This document shows, one piece after another, positions 1 to 8,646 of a stretch of DNA of 64,000 nucleotides. The translations under genes and the position numbers were made by a program. The notes below the pieces were generated by a model, which did no database searches, was not told where the DNA came from, and was given only the letters and a program-made list of their open reading frames with translations. Numbering within the stretch: the first letter of the stretch is position 1; every line of letters starts with the position of its first letter. Source of the DNA: Aquitalea magnusonii (GTDB taxonomy: Bacteria > Pseudomonadota > Gammaproteobacteria > Burkholderiales > Chromobacteriaceae); the NCBI RefSeq assembly GCF_002217795.2, contig NZ_AP018823.1, positions 2,108,001-2,172,000 on the forward strand, given 5' to 3'.

Positions 1-1
1 G

Positions 2-493
2 CCCTATGCCGCACTGGGCTACAAGATGATCACCCTGTCCGCCAAACAAGACATGACACCACTATTGCCGTTACTGGATGGCGAAACCTGCGTGTTTGTC
101 GGCCAGTCCGGCATGGGCAAGTCCACCCTGACCAATGCCCTGCTGCCGGAGGCCAATGCCCGCATCGGTGATATTTCCGAGGCACTGGACTCCGGTCGCC
201 ACACCACCACCCACGCCACGCTATATCACCTGGACAGCCTCTCGCCGGGCAGCGACCTGATCGACTCCCCCGGCCTGCAGGAATTCGGGCTCAAACATCT
301 GCAAGCCAGCGACCTGCTGCACTACTTCCCGGAGATGCGCCCGCTGATCGGTCAGTGCCGTTTTCACAACTGCACACACCGCAAGGAACCTGACTGCGCC
401 ATCAAGCAAGCAGCAGCCGATGGAAGAATTGCAGCACAAAGACTGGATTTACTCCAACGTTTGAGTAATGAATTGCTAAATCAATCTGCATAA
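2..493 (+). CDS. rsgA: Ribosome small subunit-dependent GTPase RsgA, 3' part
   Basis: The reading frame is open from the left edge, so the N-terminal OB-fold part lies outside the window; the first full codon is at base 2. RsgA is a circularly permuted GTPase that helps late maturation of the 30S ribosomal subunit. Visible are the P-loop GQSGMGKST, the DSPG switch motif after it, and the C-terminal zinc finger (CRFHNCTHRKEPDC). In this permuted family the G4 motif comes before the P-loop and is therefore missing here. The end of the gene is intact. About 120 bp separate it from the next gene, so it is probably its own transcription unit or the end of an upstream one. Confidence 0.93.
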   Translation, partial: PYAALGYKMITLSAKQDMTPLLPLLDGETCVFVGQSGMGKSTLTNALLPEANARIGDISEALDSGRHTTTHATLYHLDSLSPGSDLIDSPGLQEFGLKHLQASDLLHYFPEMRPLIGQCRFHNCTHRKEPDCAIKQAAADGRIAAQRLDLLQRLSNELLNQSA

Positions 494-612
494 AACGTTT
501 TGTCATCCAAGCTGTTTACAATTCCGTGTCGGACTCATATTCTGGTAAGAAAACAGTAAAACCAGACCGAGACCAGCGACTTTCGCCCCAACAAAGACAA
601 GGAGCCAGCATC

Positions 613-1353
613 ATGACAAAACGTATCGCACTCGTAACCGGAGGCATGGGCGGCATTGGCACCGCCATCTGCAAGGCCCTGGCCGAATCCGGCCACACCG
701 TGATCACCACCTACAGCAAACCGGGCAAGGAGCAAGCCTGGCTGGCTGACATGAAGGGCATGGGCTTTTCCGACATTCATGCCTATCAGTGTGACGTTAC
801 CGACACCGCCGCCTGCGCCGCCATGCTGGCCAAGGCACAAGCCGAAGTGGGTGCCGTGGATGTACTGGTCAACAATGCCGGCATCACCCGCGATGGCACG
901 TTCAAGAAGCAGACCAAGGATGACTGGGACGCCGTCATCAAGACCAATCTGGATTCGCTGTTCAATATGGTGAAACCGGTACTGGATGGCATGGTGGAGC
1001 GTGGCTTTGGCCGCATCATCAACATCTCCTCCATCAATGGCCAGAAAGGCCAGTTTGGCCAAACCAACTACTCCGCCGCCAAGGCCGGCATGCATGGCTT
1101 TACCATGGCCCTGGCCCAGGAAGTGGCACGCAAGGGCGTCACCGTCAACACCATCTCGCCTGGCTATATCGCTACCGACATGGTGATGGCCGTGCCGGAA
1201 GAAGTACGCAACAAGATCATCGCCAACATTCCGGTAGGCCGCCTGGGCAAGCCGGAAGAAATTGCCGGCCTGATCAACTACCTGGCATCAGACATATCCG
1301 GTTTCATGACCGGCGCCAACCTGGCCATCAACGGTGGTCAGCACATGATGTAG
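613..1353 (+). CDS. phaB: Acetoacetyl-CoA reductase (PhaB type)
   Basis: NADPH-dependent reduction of acetoacetyl-CoA to (R)-3-hydroxybutyryl-CoA, the second step of polyhydroxybutyrate synthesis. The 246-residue protein is a short-chain dehydrogenase: the Rossmann motif TGGMGGIG is at residues 9-16, NNAG at 87-90, and the catalytic Ser140, Tyr153 and Lys157 lie in ISSINGQ and YSAAKAG. The ATG at 613 is chosen because AAGGAG lies 8 bases before it and 246 residues is the family's usual length; an in-frame extension to 526 adds residues unlike the family. phaC and phaA are not in the window. A FabG assignment is the main alternative, but GQFGQTNYSAAKAG and the length fit PhaB better. A terminator follows. 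Confidence 0.88.
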   Translation: MTKRIALVTGGMGGIGTAICKALAESGHTVITTYSKPGKEQAWLADMKGMGFSDIHAYQCDVTDTAACAAMLAKAQAEVGAVDVLVNNAGITRDGTFKKQTKDDWDAVIKTNLDSLFNMVKPVLDGMVERGFGRIINISSINGQKGQFGQTNYSAAKAGMHGFTMALAQEVARKGVTVNTISPGYIATDMVMAVPEEVRNKIIANIPVGRLGKPEEIAGLINYLASDISGFMTGANLAINGGQHMM

Positions 1354-1380
1354 GCCCATCCTGCACGGCCTTGCACAAAA

Positions 1381-1404
1381 ACCCGGCGCTTCGCCGGGTT
1401 TTTT
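1381..1404 (+). terminator. Rho-independent terminator after phaB
   Basis: Stem ACCCGGCG / CGCCGGGT with loop CTT, followed by a run of T. Confidence 0.85.
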
Positions 1405-1469
1405 ACTGGCTTTTTCCGGGCGGACAATCTGCTATGCTAACGGCCTTGAATTACCTAGCAGAGCAAGAC

Positions 1470-1952
1470 ATGGCTGAACATTTGACCATTCAGGGCGAAA
1501 CCAAAGAAGAAAAGTATCAGACCTTGCTGCCCCAGGCCCAGGCACTGGTACAGCATGAAGACGACCGGATTGCAGCACTGGCCAATCTGGCCGCGGCACT
1601 GCACAGCACATTCGACTGGTTGTGGACCGGATTTTATCTGGTGAAAAACCAGCAACTGGTATTGGGACCATTTCAAGGCCCGATTGCCTGCACACGCATC
1701 CCGCATGGCAAGGGGGTATGCGGCAGCGCCTGGGCGCAAAACCGCACCCTGGTGGTGCCGGATGTTGATGCCTTTCCTGGCCACATCGCCTGCTCGTCCA
1801 GCGCCCGCTCGGAAATCGTGGTTCCGATTCGCGATGCCGGTGGCACAGTCGTGGCCGTACTGGATGTCGACTCCAGCAAGCTCGATCAATTTGACAGCAC
1901 CGATGCCAGATACCTGGAACAAATCTGCACGGCCTTGCAGCACCTGTTCTGA
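1470..1952 (+). CDS. msrC: Free methionine-(R)-sulfoxide reductase (GAF domain)
   Basis: Reduces free L-methionine-(R)-sulfoxide in the cytoplasm. The 160-residue protein is a single GAF domain with Cys74, Cys84 and Cys108 in IACTRIP, GVCGSAW and HIACSSSAR. The spacings of 10 and 24 residues are those of the catalytic cysteines of the E. coli fRMsr enzyme (84, 94, 118), so this is a reductase rather than a signalling GAF protein. The ATG at 1470 gives the usual family length. Another in-frame ATG at 1434 would add 12 residues, and neither has a strong ribosome binding site. It stands alone, after the phaB terminator and convergent with the next gene. Confidence 0.88.
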   Translation: MAEHLTIQGETKEEKYQTLLPQAQALVQHEDDRIAALANLAAALHSTFDWLWTGFYLVKNQQLVLGPFQGPIACTRIPHGKGVCGSAWAQNRTLVVPDVDAFPGHIACSSSARSEIVVPIRDAGGTVVAVLDVDSSKLDQFDSTDARYLEQICTALQHLF

Positions 1953-1967
1953 AATTCACCACCCAAT

Positions 1968-2005
1968 GCACAAACAACAGATGCCAATGCATCCGTTGTT
2001 TGTGC
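1968..2005. terminator. Possible bidirectional terminator hairpin
   Basis: An 11-bp perfect inverted repeat (GCACAAACAAC / GTTGTTTGTGC, 16-nt loop) lies between two convergent genes. There is no long T tract, so it may be a weak terminator. Confidence 0.45.
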
Positions 2006-2015
2006 TGACACGGAC

Positions 2016-3086
2016 TCACCCCAAAGGCAGTTGCAGTTGGCGACTAACCCATTCGCGCATACCTGCCTCATCCAGCACCAGCAAGTCCTGTCTGGCATCA
2101 TGCATGGCGCTGGCCAGCCGCGCCAATTGCCGCTCCAGGCCGGCTGACATTTCACTTGCCAGCCGTGCATTTTCGCCTGCCATGTCCAGCAGGCGCGCAC
2201 TGGCTTGCTCGCTAAGCACGGACTGTCGTTCGCAAGCCTGCTGCAATTCTGCATTGCGCAGCTCCAGCATCTCCAGGCGCGCGGCCTGCTTGCCTGCCTC
2301 CCGATCGCGCTCGGCCAGTCGCTCGCGCCATTGCTGCTCTGTACGGGACGCCTGCAGACGCGCAGCCTGCAGCTCATCCTGCAAGGAGGCGGTTGCCAGC
2401 TTCATGGATTGACGCTCCTCCTCCACCTGTTCATACAGGCGGACCCGCAAACCTTCCAGACGCTCATAAGCCAGCGTCTCGCGCCGCTCAGCCTCCTGGC
2501 GTGCCTCTTGCAGCCGCTGATCATGACGGGACTCAAGCTCAGCCACACGCTCTTCGGCCTCTTGCCGCAGTTGCAGCAAGGACTGACGCCCTTGCTCCAA
2601 CTGTTCGTTCAGGCCAAGGCAGTTGGCTTCCAACAGTGCATGCCGCTGCTCTGCGGCCTGCAGTTTGGCCTCCAGTTCTTGCTGACGTGCCGCACGCAAC
2701 TCCAGCTCTCGCAGCGATGACTGCAGGGCGGACTCAACGCTTTCCAACTGCGCTTGCAGCGTGGTTTTTTCCTGCTCAGCGGCCGCCACCTGGGCAGCCG
2801 CTTCCTTGCGCATCCCTTCCCACTGCTGCTCAGCCGCCTCGCAAGACTTTTGCCAGATCATGCCAAACGCCTCGGCCAGACCAGTCGGCCAATCCGGATA
2901 TCGCGACGAACTGGCCATGCGCGACAAAAACTCCTGCCGCCACTCTTTAAGCGTGTTGTTGATGGTGGTATTGGAGCCCGTTCCCAGACGAGAGCGCACC
3001 TCCACCACCGTGGGCCAGATGCCCTCGCCCACCAGATCAAATGCCACTTGCCGGATGCGCGCATAAATATCTGCAGCCATCACCAT
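2016..3086 (-). CDS. KfrA-like DNA-binding coiled-coil protein
   Basis: 356 residues. The first ~115 residues match the KfrA N-terminal DNA-binding domain (pattern IRQVAFDLVGEG, PTVVEVRSRLGTGSNTT, LKEWR). The rest, about 120-330, is rich in Glu, Gln, Leu, Ala and Arg with heptad-like spacing, i.e. a long alpha-helical coiled coil. KfrA of plasmids such as RK2 and R751 binds its own promoter and takes part in plasmid segregation; chromosomal relatives are less studied. Nothing else here points to a plasmid. ATGs at 3086 and 3080 are both possible: GAGGTG is 4 or 10 bases away. The region just upstream holds an array of TATTAC repeats that could be its operator. Confidence 0.75.
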   Translation of the reverse strand: MVMAADIYARIRQVAFDLVGEGIWPTVVEVRSRLGTGSNTTINNTLKEWRQEFLSRMASSSRYPDWPTGLAEAFGMIWQKSCEAAEQQWEGMRKEAAAQVAAAEQEKTTLQAQLESVESALQSSLRELELRAARQQELEAKLQAAEQRHALLEANCLGLNEQLEQGRQSLLQLRQEAEERVAELESRHDQRLQEARQEAERRETLAYERLEGLRVRLYEQVEEERQSMKLATASLQDELQAARLQASRTEQQWRERLAERDREAGKQAARLEMLELRNAELQQACERQSVLSEQASARLLDMAGENARLASEMSAGLERQLARLASAMHDARQDLLVLDEAGMREWVSRQLQLPLG

Positions 3087-3123
3087 CTCACCTCAAGTTG
3101 AACTGAGTGCAGTGTATCACAGG

Positions 3124-3156
3124 CGTAATTTATTACGTATTACATTATTTTATTAC
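3124..3156. repeat. TATTAC repeat array before the KfrA-like gene
   Basis: A perfect inverted repeat CGTAAT-TT-ATTACG (3124-3137) is followed by further TATTAC copies at 3138-3143 and 3151-3156. The array ends about 40 bp upstream of the gene start, where an autoregulatory operator would be expected. Binding by the KfrA-like protein is inference. Confidence 0.55.
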
Positions 3157-3248
3157 ATCAGTCTGAATAATTTTTCCGATTACTAGACTTATCGGTAGTT
3201 ATCGATCACCGCCACAAAGAAGCACTGCCAAATAAACGCACCCGGCAA

Positions 3249-3279
3249 AGAAAAGGCCCGGCAACACATGCCGGGCCTT
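3249..3279 (-). terminator. Terminator after the response-regulator gene
   Basis: Stem AAGGCCCGGC (3253-3262) / GCCGGGCCTT (3270-3279) with a 7-nt loop. On the minus strand it is followed by a T-rich stretch. Confidence 0.75.
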
Positions 3280-3348
3280 GCATCACACTCCGCAACAATA
3301 TTTCGCGTGCAAACACGCCGCGCCACCAAGCTGGCGCATCACCTCAAC

Positions 3349-4488
3349 TCAATGCGCAAACACACCTGCCACCTGGCGCAACTCCACCACCATGCGTGAC
3401 AGCATGTCCTGCAAATCAGTCAGGTCTGACTGGGAATTCAACAACGCCTCAATCCCCTCATCCAGCGCCCTTCCCAACAGAATCTCCTGCCCATTGGTCA
3501 GCAACATGGAAACGCAGGCCTCATCTATGCGTTGCCGAATCCCCTCCAGCGCGATACGGCCTGCCACCTGATTGTCTCGCTGCGCCCTATCCACCTCACC
3601 CAGCGTCTGAATCATGCGCAAGGCCACCTGCACAATCAGGTCATCACGACGACGCGCCTCCGCCATCCGCGCCAAGGATTCAACATGCACATTGGCCGCC
3701 TCCAGCAACATGGACAAATGGTCGCGCAAACGACCGCAACGCTCCTCATCATGCTGCGGCATATCACGCACCAATAAGGACACCGACGGAAAGTTGATGA
3801 TCATCCGGCTCTTGAATTGCGTCAGACGCCCCATTTTCATCAAATGATCCAGCACTGACGCCTCCAGCGGACTGATCTCTCCGTCACTGCTGCGCATCAC
3901 CACCCCTTCGCTTGTACGCAACTGCACACTGCCCTGCAAACCATACAAAGCCATGCCCGCCACCATGGCATCCGCCAGCTCATGCAGACCACCAGCCGAA
4001 CCCAACTGCTTGATCACTTCCAGCAAGGCCCCCATCTCACTCATGCTGATCATGGCCGTCATGGCGGCGCTGCTTGCCGCACGGGCCAGCCCATTCAAAC
4101 GCTGCCGCTCCTCGGCTGCGGCAATCAGTTTCTGTAACTTGGCTTCCAGCTCCGGAGCAGAAAACGGCTTGACAATGTAATCCTCACCCCCGGCTTCGTA
4201 ACCACTCAGCCTGTCCTCCACCGCATCCCTGGCGGAAACAAATACAACCGGGATACAAGCAAAGCGCTCATCACCGCGAATGCGCCTGCACGCCTCGAAA
4301 CCATCCATGCCAGGCTGCATCTCCACATCCAGCACAATAGCCGCCGGCTGCACCGTTTCCAGCATGGCCAGCGCATCCTCCCCACTTTCCGCATCAAGCA
4401 CTTCAAAACAATGCGCCAACCCAGCCTTCATCAGACGGCGGGTAATCAGTACATCGTCCACCACCAGTATTTTTGGTTTTTCATGCAT
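3349..4488 (-). CDS. Response regulator with uncharacterised ~250-residue output region
   Basis: 379 residues. The first 120 are a typical receiver domain: acidic pair Asp11/Asp12, phosphoacceptor Asp54 (IVLDVEM), Lys107 (YIVKPF). The remainder matches no output domain I recognise. It has no helix-turn-helix, GGDEF, EAL or HD-GYP motif. It starts with an Ala-rich helical linker, then a mixed region with possible beta strands (residues ~185-235), and ends in a long helical part. No histidine kinase gene is adjacent, so its partner is encoded elsewhere. The start has GGGTGAG 6 bases upstream. It sits alone between terminators. Confidence 0.8.
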   Translation of the reverse strand: MHEKPKILVVDDVLITRRLMKAGLAHCFEVLDAESGEDALAMLETVQPAAIVLDVEMQPGMDGFEACRRIRGDERFACIPVVFVSARDAVEDRLSGYEAGGEDYIVKPFSAPELEAKLQKLIAAAEERQRLNGLARAASSAAMTAMISMSEMGALLEVIKQLGSAGGLHELADAMVAGMALYGLQGSVQLRTSEGVVMRSSDGEISPLEASVLDHLMKMGRLTQFKSRMIINFPSVSLLVRDMPQHDEERCGRLRDHLSMLLEAANVHVESLARMAEARRRDDLIVQVALRMIQTLGEVDRAQRDNQVAGRIALEGIRQRIDEACVSMLLTNGQEILLGRALDEGIEALLNSQSDLTDLQDMLSRMVVELRQVAGVFAH

Positions 4489-4571
4489 TTGTTCTCACCC
4501 TGTTCCCCTGGCCAAATAACCAGTGCCTTCTCATCTATAGCTGGATCAACCAGCAGAATTCAAGGCAGGCA

Positions 4572-5519
4572 TCAAACCAAGGACAGCGGCGTCAATAATG
4601 ATCTGCCGGCAAAGTGTGCCTGCAGATTGTCCAGCATCAACTGCGCCATGGCCGCCCGTGTTTCAAGCGTGGCACTGGCTATATGCGGGGTAAGCACTAC
4701 ACTATCCAGCTTACACAGCGCATCCGGCACCACCGGCTCATCTTCGAACACATCCAGCCCGGCCCCACCCAGGCGGCCATCAAGCAGGCGTTCCACCAGC
4801 GCGGCCTGATCCACCACCGAACCTCTGGCAATATTGATCAGCACGCCCTCCGGCCCCAGCGCATCCAGCACCCGGCCATCCACCACATGCCGCGTGGCAG
4901 CACCGCCCGGCAGCGACAACACCAGCACATCAACCGACGCCGCCATCTGCAGCAGATCCGCATAGTATGGATAGTCCACACCCACCTTGGGTCTGGGGCC
5001 GTGATAACACGGCAACATGCCAAAGGCCACCACCCGCCGCGCAATGGCCTGCCCGATATGCCCCAGCCCGACAATGCCACAACGCTTGCCCGCCAGACTG
5101 TGCGTCAACGGAAATCCTCCCTGCAACCACCTACCCGCCCGCACAAAGCCATCTGCCTGCACCACACGGCGAAAAACCGCCAGCAACAAGGCAAGCGCAG
5201 TATCAGCAACGCAATCGTCCAGCACGCCGGGAGTAGTGGTGATGGCAATGCCCCGCTCACGGGCATAGGCCACATCAATGGCATCAAAACCCACACCCAC
5301 ACATGCCACCAGCTCCAGCGCAGGCAGCGCCTGCAGCAACTGGCGCGCAGCCCCGGCACCGCCCGTCGTCACCACCGCCCGCACCGCCGGCCAAACCTTG
5401 CCCGCAGCCAGCAGCTCCTGCTGCTCCCAGCCGCGCAGGCATTCATACTGCGCTTCCAACTGCGCCATCACCGCAGGTGCCAGCGGCACGACAATCCAAA
5501 CAAGGGGTCGACTTGTCAT
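4572..5519 (-). CDS. D-2-hydroxyacid dehydrogenase (NAD(P)-dependent)
   Basis: 315 residues of the D-isomer 2-hydroxyacid dehydrogenase family, which reduces 2-keto acids such as glyoxylate or hydroxypyruvate. The Rossmann motif GLGHIG is at 151-156. The catalytic Arg232 (NIARGSVVD), Glu261 (FEDEP) and His279 (TPHIASAT) are all present. The ATG at 5519 is chosen because AGAGGA precedes it; the frame continues 19 codons upstream without a better start. The exact substrate cannot be read from sequence; glyoxylate/hydroxypyruvate reductase is the likeliest. Confidence 0.85.
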   Translation of the reverse strand: MTSRPLVWIVVPLAPAVMAQLEAQYECLRGWEQQELLAAGKVWPAVRAVVTTGGAGAARQLLQALPALELVACVGVGFDAIDVAYARERGIAITTTPGVLDDCVADTALALLLAVFRRVVQADGFVRAGRWLQGGFPLTHSLAGKRCGIVGLGHIGQAIARRVVAFGMLPCYHGPRPKVGVDYPYYADLLQMAASVDVLVLSLPGGAATRHVVDGRVLDALGPEGVLINIARGSVVDQAALVERLLDGRLGGAGLDVFEDEPVVPDALCKLDSVVLTPHIASATLETRAAMAQLMLDNLQAHFAGRSLLTPLSLV

Positions 5520-5642
5520 CTGTTTCCTCTCACGCGCTCCAATACAGGAACTGCATGCTAGCACCAGACAGCACAATCAACGCACATGCCATCGGTAAAA
5601 GCCTTGTCGCCACCACAGCCTGCTTCTAGAATCAGGCACAAC

Positions 5643-6794
5643 ATGCCAGACACCCTTCCCGCCCGGCCACCAGCAGGCCAGGCACTGATTGCAGCCCAAT
5701 CCGACCAGCAGGCCGTCCTGCTGTGGCTCAGCGAGTTCATTGACCGCCCCGCCACCTTGCGCAGCTACCGCAAGGAGACCGAGCGCTTCTTGCTGTGGCT
5801 GAGTGATCGCAACAAGCAACTGCAGCAGGTGCAGCGTGAAGACGTACTGGACTACCAACGCTTCCTGCAAGCCCCATGGCCGCCAGAGCGCTGGATCGGC
5901 CCGGCCCGCCCGCGCCAGCACCCGCAGTGGAAACCCTTTACCGGCCCCCTGCAGCCGGGCAGCATCCGGCAGGCACTCACCATTTTGTCGGCACTGTTCA
6001 GCTATCTGAGCGAGGCCGGCTACCGCCGTGGCAACCCCTTCAAACTGCTGCGCCAGCGTCAGCCACAGGACAGCCGTCCAATTGAACGCTTTCTCGATAC
6101 CCAGGCCTGGCAAGCCATTCTCGACACACTGAGCAACCTGCCGACAGCCAGCCGGCGCGAACAGCTACAAGCCGCCCGTGCGCGCTGGCTGATGACCCTG
6201 CTTTACCTGACCGGCGCCCGCAGGCAAGAAGTGGCAAACGCCCGCATGAATGACTTCAGCCAGCGCCGCCAGCAATGGTGGTGGCGGGTGCAGGGCAAGG
6301 GCGGCAGCCTGGCCGACATTCCGGTATCAGAGGAATTGCTGGCAGCACTGAGCGCCTACCGAGACTCGCTGGGACTGCCGCCGCTGCCGGATCATGCCGA
6401 CAGCACGCCACTAATCTGCCGCATTCCAGGGCAGCGCAACACGCAGCTACACGGCATCAGTGACAAGGCGATTTACCTGATCTGCCAGGAAATATTCCAG
6501 CGCGCCGCCGAACGCTGCCATGAGACAGACACCCGCGCCCGCCTGTTGCAGGCCAGTACCCACTGGCTGCGCCACACCGCCGCCAGCCATCAGCTGGACG
6601 CCGGCATTCCCTTGCTGATGGTGAGCCAGAACCTGCGCCACGCCAGTATTCAAACCACGCGCCGCTATCTGCACAGCGAAGAGGATGCCCGCCACGCAGC
6701 CACCGGTCTGCACCGCATGCAGGAGCGGGAAACCACTACCGAAACAGCGCCAAAACCGGATCGAAGCGCGCAAACAGACAGCAACTCACCATAA
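5643..6794 (+). CDS. Tyrosine recombinase / site-specific integrase, stand-alone
   Basis: 383 residues from the ATG at 5643; an earlier in-frame ATG at 5586 would add 19 residues, and neither has a clear ribosome binding site. An N-terminal core-binding (SAM-like) domain covers about 20-135. The catalytic domain has Arg193 (TGARRQE), Lys219 (GKGG), His307 and Arg310 (HWLRH), His333 (LRHAS) and Tyr342 (TRRYLH), i.e. the complete active-site set. It is larger than XerC/XerD and carries an insertion around residues 245-300. No attachment repeats, tRNA gene or phage genes are next to it, so it may be a resident recombinase rather than part of a mobile element. Confidence 0.85.
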   Translation: MPDTLPARPPAGQALIAAQSDQQAVLLWLSEFIDRPATLRSYRKETERFLLWLSDRNKQLQQVQREDVLDYQRFLQAPWPPERWIGPARPRQHPQWKPFTGPLQPGSIRQALTILSALFSYLSEAGYRRGNPFKLLRQRQPQDSRPIERFLDTQAWQAILDTLSNLPTASRREQLQAARARWLMTLLYLTGARRQEVANARMNDFSQRRQQWWWRVQGKGGSLADIPVSEELLAALSAYRDSLGLPPLPDHADSTPLICRIPGQRNTQLHGISDKAIYLICQEIFQRAAERCHETDTRARLLQASTHWLRHTAASHQLDAGIPLLMVSQNLRHASIQTTRRYLHSEEDARHAATGLHRMQERETTTETAPKPDRSAQTDSNSP

Positions 6795-6855
6795 GGCCCC
6801 TTCCCAAAATGGCCGGTTCCGCGTACCATCCCGCCTCGCTTTTCGGGATGGAATC

Positions 6856-8121
6856 ATGAATACAAGCAGCGCTGCACGGGCATGCGGCATCGACTTTGGC
6901 ACCTCAAACTCCACCGTAGGCTGGCTGCGCCCCGGCGCGGATACGCTGATTGCACTGGAAGACGGCAAGATCACCCTGCCCTCGGTTGTGTTCTTCAACT
7001 ACGAAGAAGACCACTCGGTGTTTGGCCGCAAGGCATTGCTGGAGTACACCGAAGGCTACGAAGGGCGGCTGATGCGCTCCCTCAAGAGCCTGCTGGGCAG
7101 CAGCCTGATTGACAGCCAGACCGAAGTGCAAGGCCGCGCCCTGCCATTTCGCCACCTGCTTACCCTGTTCATCCAGGAAATCAAGCAGCGCGCCGACCGT
7201 GCCGCAGGCCGCCCGTTTGAACAAGTAGTGCTGGGCCGCCCGGTATTCTTTGTGGATGACAATCCCAAGGCCGATGCCCAGGCAGAAGAAACCTTGGCGC
7301 AGATTGCCCGCCAGGTGGGCTTCAAGGACATCTCCTTCCAGTTTGAGCCACTGGCTGCCGCCTTCGACTACGAATCCTCCATCACCCGCGAAGAACTGGT
7401 GCTGATCGTGGATATCGGCGGCGGTACTTCAGACTTCTCCCTGGTACGCCTGTCGCCAGAGCGCCGCCTGTTGGACGACCGTCGCGCCGATATCCTGGCC
7501 ACTGGCGGCGTACACATCGGCGGGACGGACTTTGACAAGCAACTGAGCCTGCACGGCGTGATGCCGCTGTTCGGTTTCAAGAGCCGCCTGCGCAACAATG
7601 CCGAAATGCCCTCGGCGCAATACTTCAACCTGGCCACCTGGCACACCATCAACTTTGCCTACACCCGCAAGGCATGGATGGATTTGCAGGATATTCATCG
7701 CGACGTGGAAGACCCACGCGCCTTCGACCGCCTGTTCAAGCTGATTCAGGAGCGTGCCGGCCACTGGCTGGCCATGCAGGTGGAAGAAGCCAAGATTGCC
7801 CTATCCGGCAGCGACAGCCACCGCCTGGACCTGGAACTGATCGAAGACGGCCTGTATGCCGAGTTGCTGCGCGAGCAGTTCAACCACAGCATTGCCAGCA
7901 TGCTGGGGCAAATCGGCAAGACCATCGACAAACTGCTGCAGGATGCCAATATCCAGGCCAGCCAGATCGACACCGTATTCTTTACCGGCGGCTCCAGCGG
8001 CGTGCCGGCGCTGCGCCAATGCGTGCAGGAGCAACTGCCCAACGCCCGCCACGTGGAAGGCAATCTGTTTGGCAGCATCGGCAGCGGTCTTGCCATCGAA
8101 GCCAGAAAACGTTACGGCTGA
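6856..8121 (+). CDS. yegD: Hsp70-family protein, YegD-like
   Basis: 421 residues. The nucleotide-binding half of an Hsp70/actin-fold ATPase is complete: phosphate loop 1 GIDFGTSNST near the N-terminus, phosphate loop 2 VDIGGGTSDFS, and the adenosine motif FTGGSSGVP near the C-terminus. The substrate-binding domain of DnaK is absent, as in E. coli YegD. Its role is unknown; relatives are called putative chaperones. The ATG at 6856 fits the family start, and the frame remains open upstream to 6685 within the end of the recombinase gene. Only 61 bp separate the two genes, so they could be cotranscribed. A terminator follows. Confidence 0.85.
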   Translation: MNTSSAARACGIDFGTSNSTVGWLRPGADTLIALEDGKITLPSVVFFNYEEDHSVFGRKALLEYTEGYEGRLMRSLKSLLGSSLIDSQTEVQGRALPFRHLLTLFIQEIKQRADRAAGRPFEQVVLGRPVFFVDDNPKADAQAEETLAQIARQVGFKDISFQFEPLAAAFDYESSITREELVLIVDIGGGTSDFSLVRLSPERRLLDDRRADILATGGVHIGGTDFDKQLSLHGVMPLFGFKSRLRNNAEMPSAQYFNLATWHTINFAYTRKAWMDLQDIHRDVEDPRAFDRLFKLIQERAGHWLAMQVEEAKIALSGSDSHRLDLELIEDGLYAELLREQFNHSIASMLGQIGKTIDKLLQDANIQASQIDTVFFTGGSSGVPALRQCVQEQLPNARHVEGNLFGSIGSGLAIEARKRYG

Positions 8122-8131
8122 TGCCCAAACA

Positions 8132-8162
8132 AAAAGGCTGCCCCACTGGAGCAGCCTTTTTT
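8132..8162 (+). terminator. Terminator after the Hsp70-like gene
   Basis: Stem AAAAGGCTGC / GCAGCCTTTT with a 9-nt loop and T run. It can also serve the convergent gene that follows. Confidence 0.85.
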
Positions 8163-8178
8163 ACTATCCTGAACCGTA

Positions 8179-8526
8179 TCAGCCCTGCCGTTTGCGCGAG
8201 GCTTTTTTTCCGCCTGGCGGCAGCTCAAAGCCAAACAACATGCCGGTGCGACCGGTTTGCGACTGGCAGGCAATCTGCAAGGCACGGTTGATGGCTTCTT
8301 TCTTGCTCACCCCCCACCACTCGATCATCTTGTCCAGCGACTTCTGCGCATCGCGGCTCAACTCCACAGTCACCGACAACTCTTGCAGACGGTTGCGCCG
8401 CTGCTCACGGCTGCGGCGCTTGCGCTCGGCCACCGTCATGGCGCGCTCACCCAAGGGCTTGCGTCCAGGCTTTTTCTGCACGCCGCCGATCAGGTCAAAA
8501 GTGTAGTGATCGCAGGGATCTTTCAT
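8179..8526 (-). CDS. Small putative ribbon-helix-helix DNA-binding protein
   Basis: 115 residues and strongly basic. It holds an AT-hook-like patch GRKPLG near residue 22, then AMTVAERKRRSREQRR, and then a segment (about residues 50-85: LSVTVELSRDAQ, LDKMIEWWG, KKEAINRALQIA) with the strand-helix-helix pattern of a ribbon-helix-helix protein. It probably binds DNA; no target is known. No strong ribosome binding site is visible. It lies between convergent and leftward genes and has no evident partner. Confidence 0.6.
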   Translation of the reverse strand: MKDPCDHYTFDLIGGVQKKPGRKPLGERAMTVAERKRRSREQRRNRLQELSVTVELSRDAQKSLDKMIEWWGVSKKEAINRALQIACQSQTGRTGMLFGFELPPGGKKASRKRQG

Positions 8527-8646
8527 TGGATGGGTGACGGGTCACAATCAAGAGGGGCGCAAGAATACCACAAAGCCGCAGCAGATGGGGCAGACCGGCC
8601 CGCTGAGCATGCAATTAAGCGCATCGCATAGACTGCCGGTCGCTTG

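Noticed and set aside
5520..6855. Prophage or genomic island around the tyrosine recombinase
   Set aside because: Neighbours are ordinary metabolic and chaperone genes; no tRNA, direct repeats or phage genes are seen, and base composition does not change.
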